This document shows, piece by piece, positions 15,064 to 24,348 of a stretch of 39,487 nt of DNA (positions are counted from its first letter, which is position 1; each line of letters begins with the position of its first letter). The notes below the pieces were generated by a model that worked only from the letters and a program-made list of their open reading frames with translations, ran no database searches and was not told where the DNA came from. Made by a program: the position numbers and the translations under genes. This DNA is from JBKEAJ01 sp047974415 (lineage in GTDB: Bacteria > Bacteroidota > Bacteroidia > Bacteroidales > Prolixibacteraceae): positions 1 through 39,487 of the forward strand of contig JBKECH010000167.1 in assembly GCA_047974415.1 (NCBI GenBank), given 5' to 3'.

Positions 15064-16614
15064 ATGAAGAAGATTTACTTACTAATATTACTCCCCACTT
15101 TGATGTGGAGTCTTTCTTGCAAAAGTCCAAAAAAAGATACAAAGTCGCCCAATATCGTTCTCATTCTTGCAGACGACCTAGGCTATGGAGACATCTCAAC
15201 ATTTAACGAAGAAGGCAAAATCCCGACTCCCAATGTTGATAAGTTGGCAAGAGAAGGAATGATGTTTACCGATGCTCACACCAGCTCCTCAGTATGCACC
15301 CCAACACGCTATGGCATTATCACAGGGCGATACAATTGGCGCTCGACATTGAAAAATGGAGTGCTGGGAGGATTCAGCAAAGCTCTCATTAGCCCTGATA
15401 GGCTTACAATGCCCAAATTCTTAAAACAACAAGGATATAAAACTGCTTACATTGGCAAATGGCACTTGGGATGGGACTGGGCAATTTCAGAGAAAGACCC
15501 CGCAGACACAAAAAAGATTGCCACTATGCCAGAAGTCGATTACTCCAAACCTGTTGGAAACGGACCTAAAACACGAGGATTCGACTATAGCTACGGATTT
15601 TGTGGCTCGCTAGACATGGCGCCATACGTATGGGTAGAAAACGATATGCCGACTATGGTGCCAACCAAAACCACCGTCGACAAAGGCCAGCAAACATGGT
15701 GGCGAGAAGGTCCAACCTCCGACGACTTCGTCCACAACCAAGTATTGCAGACTGTAACTGCAAAAACCGTCGGTTACATAAACGAAAACGCCAACGGCGA
15801 CAAACCATTCTTCATATACATGCCCCTTCCAGCACCACACACACCAATACTGCCGTCCGACGAATTTAAAGGCAAAAGCGGACTAGACAATATCTACGGC
15901 GATTTTGTAATGATGGTAGACGATGTAGTAGGACAAGTCATGAAAGCTCTTGAAGAAAAAGGAATTGCAGATAACACCATAGTCGTTTTCACTAGCGACA
16001 ATGGTTGCTCGCCACAAGCCGACTTCACTCAGCTTGCTACCAAAAACCACAACCCAAACTATCTATTTAGAGGACATAAAGCCGACATATTTGAAGGAGG
16101 ACACAGAGTCCCCTTTGTCGTGCATTGGCCAGCAAAAGTCAAGCCCGGGAAATCTACAGACTTGGTTTGTACCACCGATTTCTTTGCAACATTTGCCGAC
16201 GTATTAAAAGCAAGCATCCCCGACAACGCCGCCGAAGACAGTTACAGCTTCCTAAAAGCATTACAAATCAAGTCCGACAAAGAACAACGCAAAAGCATAG
16301 TACATCACTCCATAAACGGTTCATTTGCTTACCGAAAAGGAAAGTACAAAACAATATTTTGCCCCGGTTCGGGAGGTTGGTCTATGCCAAAGCCTAACTC
16401 AAAGGATGCTGACGGATTGCCACAAATACAACTATACGACCTAGATGCAGATATCAACGAACAAAACAATTTGCAAGCCGACCACTCACAAATCATCGAA
16501 GAATACCGCGCAGAGCTAACAGAAATCTTCAAAAATGGAAGAAGCACCAAAGGAGCTCCTCAGACCAATGACGGCAACGAGAACTGGACTGCTATTAACA
16601 AGTGGATGAAGTAA
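15064..16614 (+). CDS. Lipoprotein sulfatase (arylsulfatase family S1)
   Basis: A 516-residue sulfatase. The N-terminus is a lipoprotein signal (LSLSC, C19), so it is probably anchored in an outer or inner membrane facing the periplasm or outside. Metal-binding Asp residues are in LADDLGYGD (D37, D38). The signature C-T-P-T-R (C78, P80, R82) is the Cys type, which must be converted to formylglycine by an anaerobic sulfatase-maturating enzyme; none is in this window. GKWHLGW (near 137), HTP (near 259) and FTSDNG (near 310) complete the active site. It would remove sulfate from glycans or small esters. No SusC/SusD pair is adjacent, so its polysaccharide target is not indicated. Confidence 0.92.
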   Translation: MKKIYLLILLPTLMWSLSCKSPKKDTKSPNIVLILADDLGYGDISTFNEEGKIPTPNVDKLAREGMMFTDAHTSSSVCTPTRYGIITGRYNWRSTLKNGVLGGFSKALISPDRLTMPKFLKQQGYKTAYIGKWHLGWDWAISEKDPADTKKIATMPEVDYSKPVGNGPKTRGFDYSYGFCGSLDMAPYVWVENDMPTMVPTKTTVDKGQQTWWREGPTSDDFVHNQVLQTVTAKTVGYINENANGDKPFFIYMPLPAPHTPILPSDEFKGKSGLDNIYGDFVMMVDDVVGQVMKALEEKGIADNTIVVFTSDNGCSPQADFTQLATKNHNPNYLFRGHKADIFEGGHRVPFVVHWPAKVKPGKSTDLVCTTDFFATFADVLKASIPDNAAEDSYSFLKALQIKSDKEQRKSIVHHSINGSFAYRKGKYKTIFCPGSGGWSMPKPNSKDADGLPQIQLYDLDADINEQNNLQADHSQIIEEYRAELTEIFKNGRSTKGAPQTNDGNENWTAINKWMK

Positions 16615-16705
16615 TATCGCGGATAGACATACAAAGTGGCCCTTCTTCGCAAAACAAAGCAATAGACACACAAAACAGACAAAAAACATCTGACAACAAA
16701 AAAGG

Positions 16706-16868
16706 ATAAACACATGAAACCTTCATGCAGTAGGCTTATAGACTGCAAACTATAAGCCTAACTACACACAGGAGGATGATTAATAAATCAGCAAAAGCAT
16801 AAAAGCTATATGCGGTAGGCTATATGCATAAGGCTTATGACTTATTGCAGCATTTTAAATAGATGAAT
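16706..16868 (+). repeat. Family A repeat, copy A4, leader of the efflux operon
   Basis: The longest copy. Order: ACACATGAAACCTTCATGC, a perfect 11-pair hairpin (TAGGCTTATAG / CTATAAGCCTA, about 16731-16760), ACACAGGAGG with an abutting eight-codon ORF (16776-16802, MINKSAKA), a second region rich in AAGCTATATGC-like inverted repeats, and TTATTGCAGCATTTTAAATAGATGAATGG, which runs into the ATPase start at 16867. The outer direct repeats are less alike (ACACATGAAA and ATAGATGAAT) than in A3 and A5. Confidence 0.75.
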
Positions 16869-17553
16869 GGAGACTCTTAGACTAGAAAACATAAACAAAA
16901 GCTATAAAATTGGAGAAGGGCATCTTCACGTATTGAAAGGCGTAGACCTAAGCATCAACACAGGTGAATTTGTTTCTATTATGGGGTCTTCTGGGTCAGG
17001 AAAGTCTACACTACTAAATGTTATAGGCATATTAGATAGTTACGACTCGGGAGCCTACTACCTCGAAGGAAAACTAATTAAAAACCTTAGCGAAAAACAG
17101 TCAGCAAAAGCCCGAAATGATATGCTAGGCTTCGTCTTCCAATCTTTTAATCTTATCAGTTTCAAGAATGCAATGGAAAATGTTGCCCTTCCCTTGTACT
17201 ACAAAGGCATAGGAAGAAAAGTGCGCAACAACATGGCTCTGGAGATGCTCGAAAGAGTAGGACTTCGAGAGTGGGCAAACCACCTACCCTCGGAAATGTC
17301 TGGAGGACAAAAGCAGAGAGTCGCAATAGCACGAGCCCTCATAACAAAGCCTAGCCTAATCCTTGCCGACGAACCCACAGGCGCCTTAGACTCCAAAACA
17401 TCAATAGAGGTTATGGAGCTCCTAACGGAAATAAACATGCAAGGAAACACAATCGTTATTGTAACCCACGAAAGAGACATCGCCGAAATGACTCATCGTA
17501 TCATTCACATCCGAGACGGCATAATCGAAGAAGACGAGAAAGTGATAAAATAG
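16867..17553 (+). CDS. ABC transporter ATP-binding protein (MacB/LolD type)
   Basis: A 228-residue ATPase. Walker A is GSSGSGKST (40-48), the signature is MSGGQKQRVAIARAL (about 140), and Walker B is LILADEPTGALD. The sequence class is that of MacB/LolD/FtsE transporters, which drive extrusion or lipoprotein release and not nutrient import. The start at 16867 is set by the frame; an ATG at 16863 is out of frame and stops after five codons. It opens a five-gene operon, six bases before the first permease. The leader is a family A repeat. Confidence 0.94.
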   Translation: METLRLENINKSYKIGEGHLHVLKGVDLSINTGEFVSIMGSSGSGKSTLLNVIGILDSYDSGAYYLEGKLIKNLSEKQSAKARNDMLGFVFQSFNLISFKNAMENVALPLYYKGIGRKVRNNMALEMLERVGLREWANHLPSEMSGGQKQRVAIARALITKPSLILADEPTGALDSKTSIEVMELLTEINMQGNTIVIVTHERDIAEMTHRIIHIRDGIIEEDEKVIK

Positions 17554-17558
17554 ATAAT

Positions 17559-18872
17559 ATGTTTACAATGCTAATAGAAATGCTGAAGGAAGTTTTCATT
17601 ACGATGAAAGCCAACAAACTCCGCACCTTTCTGACGGGGTTCAGCATTGCTTGGGGCATATTTATGGTTGTTATTCTTATTGGTGCTGGCAACGGCTTTA
17701 AAAACGCAATCGAAGAGCAATTTAAATCTAGTGGCACAGCCAATATTATATACACAAGCCCCGGCATCACCTCCATAGTCGCACATGGATACCCAAAAGA
17801 CAGAAAAATAAACTTCGACACCAGAATGGAGACCATGCTAGCCAAAAACACCCTCTCGGAGGACTGTACTCCAAGAGTATTCCTTGGATCTAAACTTATT
17901 AGATACGGAAATGAATACGGCTCATTCTCCCTTGTTGGCAGTACCAAAGCCTACATGCAGACCGAAAGAGTAAGCGTCTCGGCAGGGCGATTTATTACCG
18001 ACAGAGACCTTAAAACAAGAGCTAAAGTTGTAGTGCTTGGCGACCAGATAGCCGAAAGCATATTCAAAGACTCTGCAAACACTGAAAAAAACAATACAAA
18101 AGGAGAAAAGAACAAAACGAACAAATACTCCTCATCTGTGGGTAAAAACGTAATGATTGACGGCATATATTATACCGTTGTCGGAGTAGTAGTAAACACA
18201 CAAGGAGGCAGGCAAATCGCCGATGCTATCGCCCCGATAACAACAATGCAAAGCATCTATCAGCTATACGACAAGGTCCAGAACCTTGCAATTATTGCTC
18301 CTCCCACAAGTAAGAAAAAAGACGCCGAAGCATACGAAAAACAGCTCGTCAACAACATTGCTAACCTTTATAAATTTGATAAAGACGACGACAGCGCCCT
18401 GCGAAAGTACAACCTTCTGGACGACTACCTACAGACAATGTCCATAATTGGAAGCGTAAACATGTTCTTTATAATTATTGCCTTAGGAACACTATTCTCT
18501 GGCATCGTATCTGTCAGCAACATCCTGATAATTACCGTAAAAGAACGGACAAAAGAAATCGGCGTGAGAAAAGCCCTCGGCGCCAGACCAAGCTCAATAG
18601 TGCAACTCGTCGTCCTGGAAGCAGTATTGATAATATCCTTCTTTGGCATTTTGGGAATGTCCATAGGGGTTTTACTGCTAGAACTTGTAAACAACTCACT
18701 GCAACAATCTGCAACCAACGGTCAGATATCCTTCTTGCTCAATCCATCAATAGCATGGCAGATGGCAGTAGGAGCGCTTCTGATACTAATAATCGCAGGA
18801 TTGTTTGCAGGGTATATGCCCGCAAAAAGAGCATCCTCAATAAGACCAATCGAAGCATTAATGGAGGAATAA
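17559..18872 (+). CDS. MacB-like ABC permease 1
   Basis: A 437-residue inner-membrane protein of the MacB type: one N-terminal TM helix (about 27-46), a large periplasmic MacB_PCD domain (about 50-290), and three C-terminal TM helices forming the FtsX domain (about 295-430), with the cytoplasmic coupling stretch KERTKEIGVRKALGA. It lacks an ATPase domain, which is supplied by the preceding gene. A Lys/Asn-rich insertion lies near residues 170-190. It starts six bases after the ATPase gene; the ATG at 17571 is an alternative. It most likely forms a heterodimer with permease 2, which follows one base later. Confidence 0.92.
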   Translation: MFTMLIEMLKEVFITMKANKLRTFLTGFSIAWGIFMVVILIGAGNGFKNAIEEQFKSSGTANIIYTSPGITSIVAHGYPKDRKINFDTRMETMLAKNTLSEDCTPRVFLGSKLIRYGNEYGSFSLVGSTKAYMQTERVSVSAGRFITDRDLKTRAKVVVLGDQIAESIFKDSANTEKNNTKGEKNKTNKYSSSVGKNVMIDGIYYTVVGVVVNTQGGRQIADAIAPITTMQSIYQLYDKVQNLAIIAPPTSKKKDAEAYEKQLVNNIANLYKFDKDDDSALRKYNLLDDYLQTMSIIGSVNMFFIIIALGTLFSGIVSVSNILIITVKERTKEIGVRKALGARPSSIVQLVVLEAVLIISFFGILGMSIGVLLLELVNNSLQQSATNGQISFLLNPSIAWQMAVGALLILIIAGLFAGYMPAKRASSIRPIEALMEE

Positions 18873-18873
18873 A

Positions 18874-20127
18874 ATGTTTGAAAGAGACCTTTGGAAAGAA
18901 ATATTATACACAATTAGGCAGAACAAGCTTAGAAGTTTTCTGACCATGATGGGCGTGTTTTGGGGCATCTTTATGCTTATCATCCTGTCGGGCGCTGGGC
19001 GAGCATTTGAAAACGGATTTAAAAACCAGATAAAAGGACTTGCCACCAATTCGGCATTCTTCTGGGTACAGACAACAAGCGTGGACTACAAAGGACTGAA
19101 AAGAGACCGATTCTGGACCATGAACTACAACGACATGCAGTACATAGCTCAGAAAATACCCGGAGTAAAGTCTGTCGTACCTCGAAGTCAGGTCGGACCA
19201 ATAAATGGCGTTCCAAACGTAAACAGAGCACAACGCTCCGAGTCATACACCATCGCAGGAAGCCTCCCAGCATGGCGACAACTATTCTATTTCGACATCA
19301 CACAAGGCAGATATCTAAACACCCTCGACGTGCAGCTTAAAAGAAAAGTCTGCGTAATTGGCATCGACATCTACAACGCGATGTTCGAAGCAGGAGAAAA
19401 CCCAATCGGCGAGATGATACAGCTCTCGGGGATATACTACAAGATAGTTGGTGTAAAGAAAGCCTTTGGGAAGATAAACAAAGAATCAATAAATACCGAG
19501 ATCGACGTCCCACTAACAACCATGCAACGAGCCTATAACACCGGCGACAAATTGTACTTCTTCGCACTCGTGGCAAAGGACAACATCGATGTCAGCAAGG
19601 TGCAACAAGAAACAATGGACTATCTGAAAAGAGCCCATAGCATTGCGCCAGACGACCAGCTGGCAATAGGCTCCGAGAACTTACAAAAACAACTCAACAT
19701 GTTCAGCGTACTATTTGTAGGCATATATATATTGACTTGGATTGTGGGTAGTGGGATGCTCCTTGCCGGGATAATCGGCATCAGCAACATAATGGTATTC
19801 ATCGTAAAGGAAAGATCCAAAGAAATCGGCATACAACGAGCATTGGGAGCAACACCAAAGCTTATAATCAAGCATATTGTAATAGAAAGCCTTTTCCTTA
19901 CCCTTGTGGCGGGCATAATGGGACTAGCGTTGGGCGTAATTTGCCTCTACGCCGCCGAAATAACCTTGTCGCAGCAAGAGGGAGTCTTCTTTGGAGCGCC
20001 CGAGGTATCCGCAGGCTTTGCAATGTCAGCCCTCATAGTACTGAGTCTCGCAGGTGTGTTGGCAGGATTCATACCAGCACGCAAAGCACTGAAAATAGAA
20101 CCAATCGAAGCAATCAGAGCCGAATGA
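18874..20127 (+). CDS. MacB-like ABC permease 2
   Basis: A 417-residue paralogue of the preceding permease, with the same plan: N-terminal TM helix (about 17-38), periplasmic MacB_PCD domain, three C-terminal helices (about 275-405) and the coupling stretch KERSKEIGIQRALGA. It begins one base after the TAA of permease 1 (TAAAATG), which indicates translational coupling. The two permeases differ clearly in sequence, so an asymmetric transporter is likely. Substrate unknown. Confidence 0.92.
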   Translation: MFERDLWKEILYTIRQNKLRSFLTMMGVFWGIFMLIILSGAGRAFENGFKNQIKGLATNSAFFWVQTTSVDYKGLKRDRFWTMNYNDMQYIAQKIPGVKSVVPRSQVGPINGVPNVNRAQRSESYTIAGSLPAWRQLFYFDITQGRYLNTLDVQLKRKVCVIGIDIYNAMFEAGENPIGEMIQLSGIYYKIVGVKKAFGKINKESINTEIDVPLTTMQRAYNTGDKLYFFALVAKDNIDVSKVQQETMDYLKRAHSIAPDDQLAIGSENLQKQLNMFSVLFVGIYILTWIVGSGMLLAGIIGISNIMVFIVKERSKEIGIQRALGATPKLIIKHIVIESLFLTLVAGIMGLALGVICLYAAEITLSQQEGVFFGAPEVSAGFAMSALIVLSLAGVLAGFIPARKALKIEPIEAIRAE

Positions 20128-20275
20128 GCAGATGCTTGAAGATGAAAATGAACACAAAGCAGCAAGCACAAAGCAAGATATTATTATAGAAAAACGCACT
20201 GTTATAAAAAACCGATTAGAAAACAGCAGAACCTGACAGCCCTCAGCCTACAGATTTCTGCACAAGACGAAAAAT
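20128..20275. other. 148-bp gap inside the efflux operon
   Basis: No gene, hairpin or clear promoter is seen here. The gap is the only sizeable one in the operon. Confidence 0.4.
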
Positions 20276-21376
20276 ATGAAAAAAGCACTGAACGTATTAG
20301 CATGGTTATTTGCAGTAGGTATTATCGTTGGGGCACTTGCTGTGATGATAAAGAAATCTCAAAAAAGCAAGGACAAATATGAACTAGTACAAGCTGAACG
20401 AAGAGACATAAACATCTTCTCCGTATCAACTGGCTCTATAATACCACGAAAAGAAGTGGAAATAAAACCACAAGTGTCGGGAATTATCGAAAAGTTGATG
20501 TTCGAACCCGGAACAATAGTGCAAAAAGGCGACATCCTGTGCCGAGTGAAAATAGTGCCTGACATCGCAAGCCTAAACTCGGCACAAGCACAAGTGCGAC
20601 AAGCAAAAATCAAAGAGAAAGACACCAAAATAGACTTCGACAGACAACAACAGCTCTATCAGAAGAAGGTTGTTGCCCTAGACATATACCAAAAAGCAGA
20701 AAGCGCATACGACATGGCAGTGCAGCAACGCAAAGCCGCAGAAGAGGCCGTCGAAATTATAAGAGACGGAGTCGCGCAGAGCAACAAAGGAAGCACAAAC
20801 ACAAACATCAGAGCAACAATAAGCGGTATGATTCTAGACATCCCTGTCGAAGAAGGAAACAATGTAATAATGTCAAACAATTTCAACGACGGCACAACAG
20901 TGGCAATTATTGCCGACATGAACGACATGATATACCAAGGAAACATAGACGAGACCGAAATCGGAAAACTAAAAACTGGAATGAAAATGGAACTATCCGT
21001 GGGGGCATTGAACAACGAAACCTTCGACGCCCAACTGGAGTACATCTCTCCAAAAGGAAACTCGGTCAGCGGTGCGGTAATGTTCGAGATTAAAGCAAAG
21101 GTCGTGCTGAAAGAAGAGCAGTTCATCAGAGCAGGATACAGCGCCAACGGAAAAGTGATGGTCAGGACTCTCAAAAACGTGCTGTCCGTGCCAGAAGGAA
21201 TAGTCAGCTACGAGGCCGACTCGACATTTGTCGAAGTGCTGGACTCCAAAACAGCAGAAGAACAAACCTTCGACAAAAGAAAAATTGAACTCGGAGAGTC
21301 CGACGGAATAAACGTACAAGTACTGTCAGGTTTGGAAGAAAACGAACAACTGAAAGCTAACATAATTCTTGAGTAA
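20276..21376 (+). CDS. MacA/HlyD-type periplasmic adaptor (membrane fusion protein)
   Basis: A 366-residue adaptor. One N-terminal membrane helix (about 5-26) anchors it in the inner membrane. A biotinyl-lipoyl-like part (EIKPQVSGIIEKL...VQKGDILCRV, about 62-95) is split by a helical hairpin (about 95-165), followed by a beta barrel and a membrane-proximal domain. It would link the ABC permeases to the outer-membrane factor encoded three bases downstream. Family members of this kind export macrolides, peptides or siderophore-like compounds; nothing here fixes the substrate. Confidence 0.92.
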   Translation: MKKALNVLAWLFAVGIIVGALAVMIKKSQKSKDKYELVQAERRDINIFSVSTGSIIPRKEVEIKPQVSGIIEKLMFEPGTIVQKGDILCRVKIVPDIASLNSAQAQVRQAKIKEKDTKIDFDRQQQLYQKKVVALDIYQKAESAYDMAVQQRKAAEEAVEIIRDGVAQSNKGSTNTNIRATISGMILDIPVEEGNNVIMSNNFNDGTTVAIIADMNDMIYQGNIDETEIGKLKTGMKMELSVGALNNETFDAQLEYISPKGNSVSGAVMFEIKAKVVLKEEQFIRAGYSANGKVMVRTLKNVLSVPEGIVSYEADSTFVEVLDSKTAEEQTFDKRKIELGESDGINVQVLSGLEENEQLKANIILE

Positions 21377-21378
21377 AC

Positions 21379-22701
21379 ATGCGTATAAAATATTTAGTAT
21401 TGATGTTTTGGAGTTCCCTGTCTCTTGCCAATGCGCAGGAAGTATGGAATTTTAACAAGTGTGTGCAATATGCATTGGAACACAACATAAACGTAAAGCA
21501 AACCGAGCTGTCGTTAGAAAACAAAAAGCTCATGGAGGCGCAGGCAAAGAATAACAGGTTGCCATCACTCAACGCAAACCTGTCGGAGTACCTGAATTTC
21601 GGAAAAACATTAGGACCCGACAATGTCTACTACGACATCAACTCCAGCTCGCTATCGGGAAGCCTGAATGCCTCGATGATTATATGGAACAACTCGCGGA
21701 TGAGCAAGCTACTAGAACAACAAGCACTGGCAGTACAGGCCGACGAAGCACTCTTGCAGAAAGTACAAAACGACATCAGCCTCAATGTCGCATCGGTCTT
21801 CCTAGATGTGGTGCTAGCAGGCAAGCTATTGGAAGTGGCAAAGGAACAAATAGAAATTACAAAGGCACAATTGGCACAGACACAAACGCTCATCGACGGG
21901 GGAAAGGTGGCAGAAAGCAAAATATACGAAATCCAGGCGCAACTTGCCAGCGAGGAACTCGAAATAGTCAGCCGCGCAAACAACCTTAGACTCACATATC
22001 TGTCTTTATATCAGATTCTGAATGTCGAAGACGGCGTGAGCTTCAAAATTGAAGTTCCCGACTTCTCTAAGCTGATGATTCTAGAACCCGAGCAAAGCAA
22101 CAGCATCTACAACAGCGCACTCACCTTCTTGCCCGAGATAAAACAAGCGCAGATTGACATCGAAGTGGCAAAGCAAGACATAAAAATAAGCCGCAGCGGT
22201 AGATTCCCATCATTGGGGCTTGGCGCCAGCTACAACAACCAATACAACGACTACAGCGGCGCAAACACCACAAAACTAAACCTTGCCGAACAGCTCAGGA
22301 GCAACCAGAGGTATGGCTTTGGTGTGCAACTCAGCATTCCAATATTCAACCAATTTAACTACCGAACACAGATGAGGCAAGCTGAAATAAACGTAAAAAA
22401 CCAAGAGCTGAACTTAGAAAACCAAAAGCTCGGCCTGAGAAACACCATCGACAGGGCAAGGCTCGACGCAAAAGCAGCATTCGATACATACAAAGCAAAT
22501 CAGCGAGCGCTGGAAGCTTTTAAAAAGAACTTCGGATTTATGCAAGAGCGGTTCAACATGCAACTAGTTACCGCAGTGGAGTACAACACTAGCAAAAACC
22601 AAGTGCAACAAGCAGAGTCCAGAGTGCAACAAGCAAAGTATCAGTATATATTCAGACTGAAAATATTGGACTTCTACAAAGGACTAGCAGTAGAATTATA
22701 G
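21379..22701 (+). CDS. TolC-family outer-membrane efflux protein
   Basis: A 440-residue outer-membrane factor with signal peptide (cleavage after LANA, about residue 20). Two OEP repeats of long helices are seen (about 25-220 and 235-435), with repeated AxxLxxQ- and QAxAxVxxA-type heptads and the paired VQQAESRVQQAKY near the end. It starts two bases after the adaptor stop codon and is the last gene of the operon. It converges with the PepSY gene, 76 bases away. Confidence 0.93.
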   Translation: MRIKYLVLMFWSSLSLANAQEVWNFNKCVQYALEHNINVKQTELSLENKKLMEAQAKNNRLPSLNANLSEYLNFGKTLGPDNVYYDINSSSLSGSLNASMIIWNNSRMSKLLEQQALAVQADEALLQKVQNDISLNVASVFLDVVLAGKLLEVAKEQIEITKAQLAQTQTLIDGGKVAESKIYEIQAQLASEELEIVSRANNLRLTYLSLYQILNVEDGVSFKIEVPDFSKLMILEPEQSNSIYNSALTFLPEIKQAQIDIEVAKQDIKISRSGRFPSLGLGASYNNQYNDYSGANTTKLNLAEQLRSNQRYGFGVQLSIPIFNQFNYRTQMRQAEINVKNQELNLENQKLGLRNTIDRARLDAKAAFDTYKANQRALEAFKKNFGFMQERFNMQLVTAVEYNTSKNQVQQAESRVQQAKYQYIFRLKILDFYKGLAVEL

Positions 22702-22777
22702 AGAAAAGCTAGCAAGCCAAGCCAATATCAAAAGTTCGCAAGGGGAAAAGTCCGCAGCGCTACAATAATACAAGTGC

Positions 22778-24340
22778 CTAAGCCTTCTCCCCTTCGTTTT
22801 TGCCCCTATTCTTCCTTTTGCGGCGGAACTTCTTTCGCCAATACACGTATCCACTTATTGTTACCACAACGCTAACAATGCCCGTCAGCGGTACAATAAG
22901 TATGTAAAAGTTGCCAAGCAAACATTGGAAGATACGAGCAGTATGCACCTCCAAGGACAAACTCCACAGCGACATCCCCGATTCCATTCGCACATTCGCA
23001 GGCATCTGGGGCAGCGCGCCATCGTGGTACAGAGGCGCCAGACCATTACTGTAGTCCAACATATATCTATTGCCACGCAAATCCTTTATCAGCCCCGCAA
23101 TTTTGTGGCTACCAATGGGCATACCCATGCTCTTGCCGCTGTACGGCCGACCGGTAACAAAGTCATAGACAACAGGGTTGTTGGGATGCCACAAAAAAAG
23201 ACCACTAAAAGATCCAATCAGATAAGCACCCATGTCAGTAAAGCGTTCAAAACAATTGATACCCATCACACTCACTGGCGGTTGAGTGGTGCACCACTGC
23301 GGACTCAAGCTTGCCATGTCCATAAAGAACATCCCATCTGCCGAACAGACCAAAAAGCGATGCCCCACCTTGTCGTAGACAAAATCGCGGAGCTTGTCGT
23401 TCCAAGCATTGGGGCTGTCTAGCTTCGAGAACTTAATGGGCGCAAGCGTACTGCCAGCAATGGGAATAAGAAGAGGAGGGCGCAGAAACATCCCCGTCAG
23501 ATAGCAAAATGTCAGCGCTACAAAGGTCCATGCACCAAGCTTATTGTGCCATTTCAAAGACCAATTGTTTATTGTACCCAGCCGCTCAACATTTTTCTGA
23601 CGACGACGACGGCGACGGATGACGCCAGGAAAAAAGAAATAGACAATACCAGTTACTGACAGCACTATTGTTACCACCCCCAGCGTATCGACAAGCAGTT
23701 TTCCCACCATCCCAAATATTTCGCCAGAGTGCAACTGCCAGATAGTCCTAAAAAGTGACACTTCCTTCTTATAATCCTTTGGTGTAGCGATGATACGCCC
23801 ATGCATGCTAGTCTGCATACCTGCCGACAGGCCCGAGTAGATATAATTGCGCGACAGGGCGTAGATACTATCGCCAACGGCCTCCAGACCCACAAAACGC
23901 TCGTGCGTATCCTTCGTAACAAGCCTTTGCCAGAGCTTCTGCTGATGGTCGTAGGCATACAAACCAAAATGTGTACTGGCGTACCAATGCCCGTCGGCAC
24001 AAATATGCACATCCGAAACCTTGCGTAGGTCAGCACCTTTGCCCAAACCAGCGTTTAGGCTCTTATAATCTCTGAATGTAGAGTCCGTAAGCCAGATGCC
24101 GATGTTGCCGTACACCAACACGCTGTCGCCACTGATGATGAGGTTGCCCTTTACACTCGCATTGTTCCAATTTTCATATTCGTACTCCTGTGGCAAGTAC
24201 TCTCTGCTGACATTGATGTCCGCAAACAGAGCTCTGTGGTTTAGTACTATCCCCGAAAGGCTGAAGAGAATGAGGAAGAAAGCAACAATGAGCCCTGGCC
24301 ATTTATGTAGTCTTCTGAACAGTTCGCCTTTTTTCTTCAT
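22778..24340 (-). CDS. PepSY-associated TM helix protein
   Basis: A 520-residue membrane protein. The N-terminus RRLHKWPGLIVAFFLILFSL followed by SGIVLNHR is the hallmark of PepSY_TM proteins. Further TM helices lie near 217-238 (TLGVVTIVLSVTGIVYFFFP), 270-290 and 477-500, with long soluble loops facing the periplasm. The C-terminus is strongly basic. Some PepSY_TM proteins are ferric-siderophore or flavin reductases, but no reductase domain or haem-ligand set can be assigned here. It starts eight bases after the hemerythrin-like gene and is the last gene of the rrf2 operon, so a role in iron or redox handling is a reasonable inference. Confidence 0.85.
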   Translation of the reverse strand: MKKKGELFRRLHKWPGLIVAFFLILFSLSGIVLNHRALFADINVSREYLPQEYEYENWNNASVKGNLIISGDSVLVYGNIGIWLTDSTFRDYKSLNAGLGKGADLRKVSDVHICADGHWYASTHFGLYAYDHQQKLWQRLVTKDTHERFVGLEAVGDSIYALSRNYIYSGLSAGMQTSMHGRIIATPKDYKKEVSLFRTIWQLHSGEIFGMVGKLLVDTLGVVTIVLSVTGIVYFFFPGVIRRRRRRQKNVERLGTINNWSLKWHNKLGAWTFVALTFCYLTGMFLRPPLLIPIAGSTLAPIKFSKLDSPNAWNDKLRDFVYDKVGHRFLVCSADGMFFMDMASLSPQWCTTQPPVSVMGINCFERFTDMGAYLIGSFSGLFLWHPNNPVVYDFVTGRPYSGKSMGMPIGSHKIAGLIKDLRGNRYMLDYSNGLAPLYHDGALPQMPANVRMESGMSLWSLSLEVHTARIFQCLLGNFYILIVPLTGIVSVVVTISGYVYWRKKFRRKRKNRGKNEGEKA

Positions 24341-24348
24341 CCTCTCTT

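Noticed and set aside
15064..16614. Polysaccharide utilization locus around the sulfatase or GH2 gene
   Set aside because: No SusC/SusD pair, no hybrid two-component or anti-sigma regulator and no cluster of glycosidases is present next to either gene.
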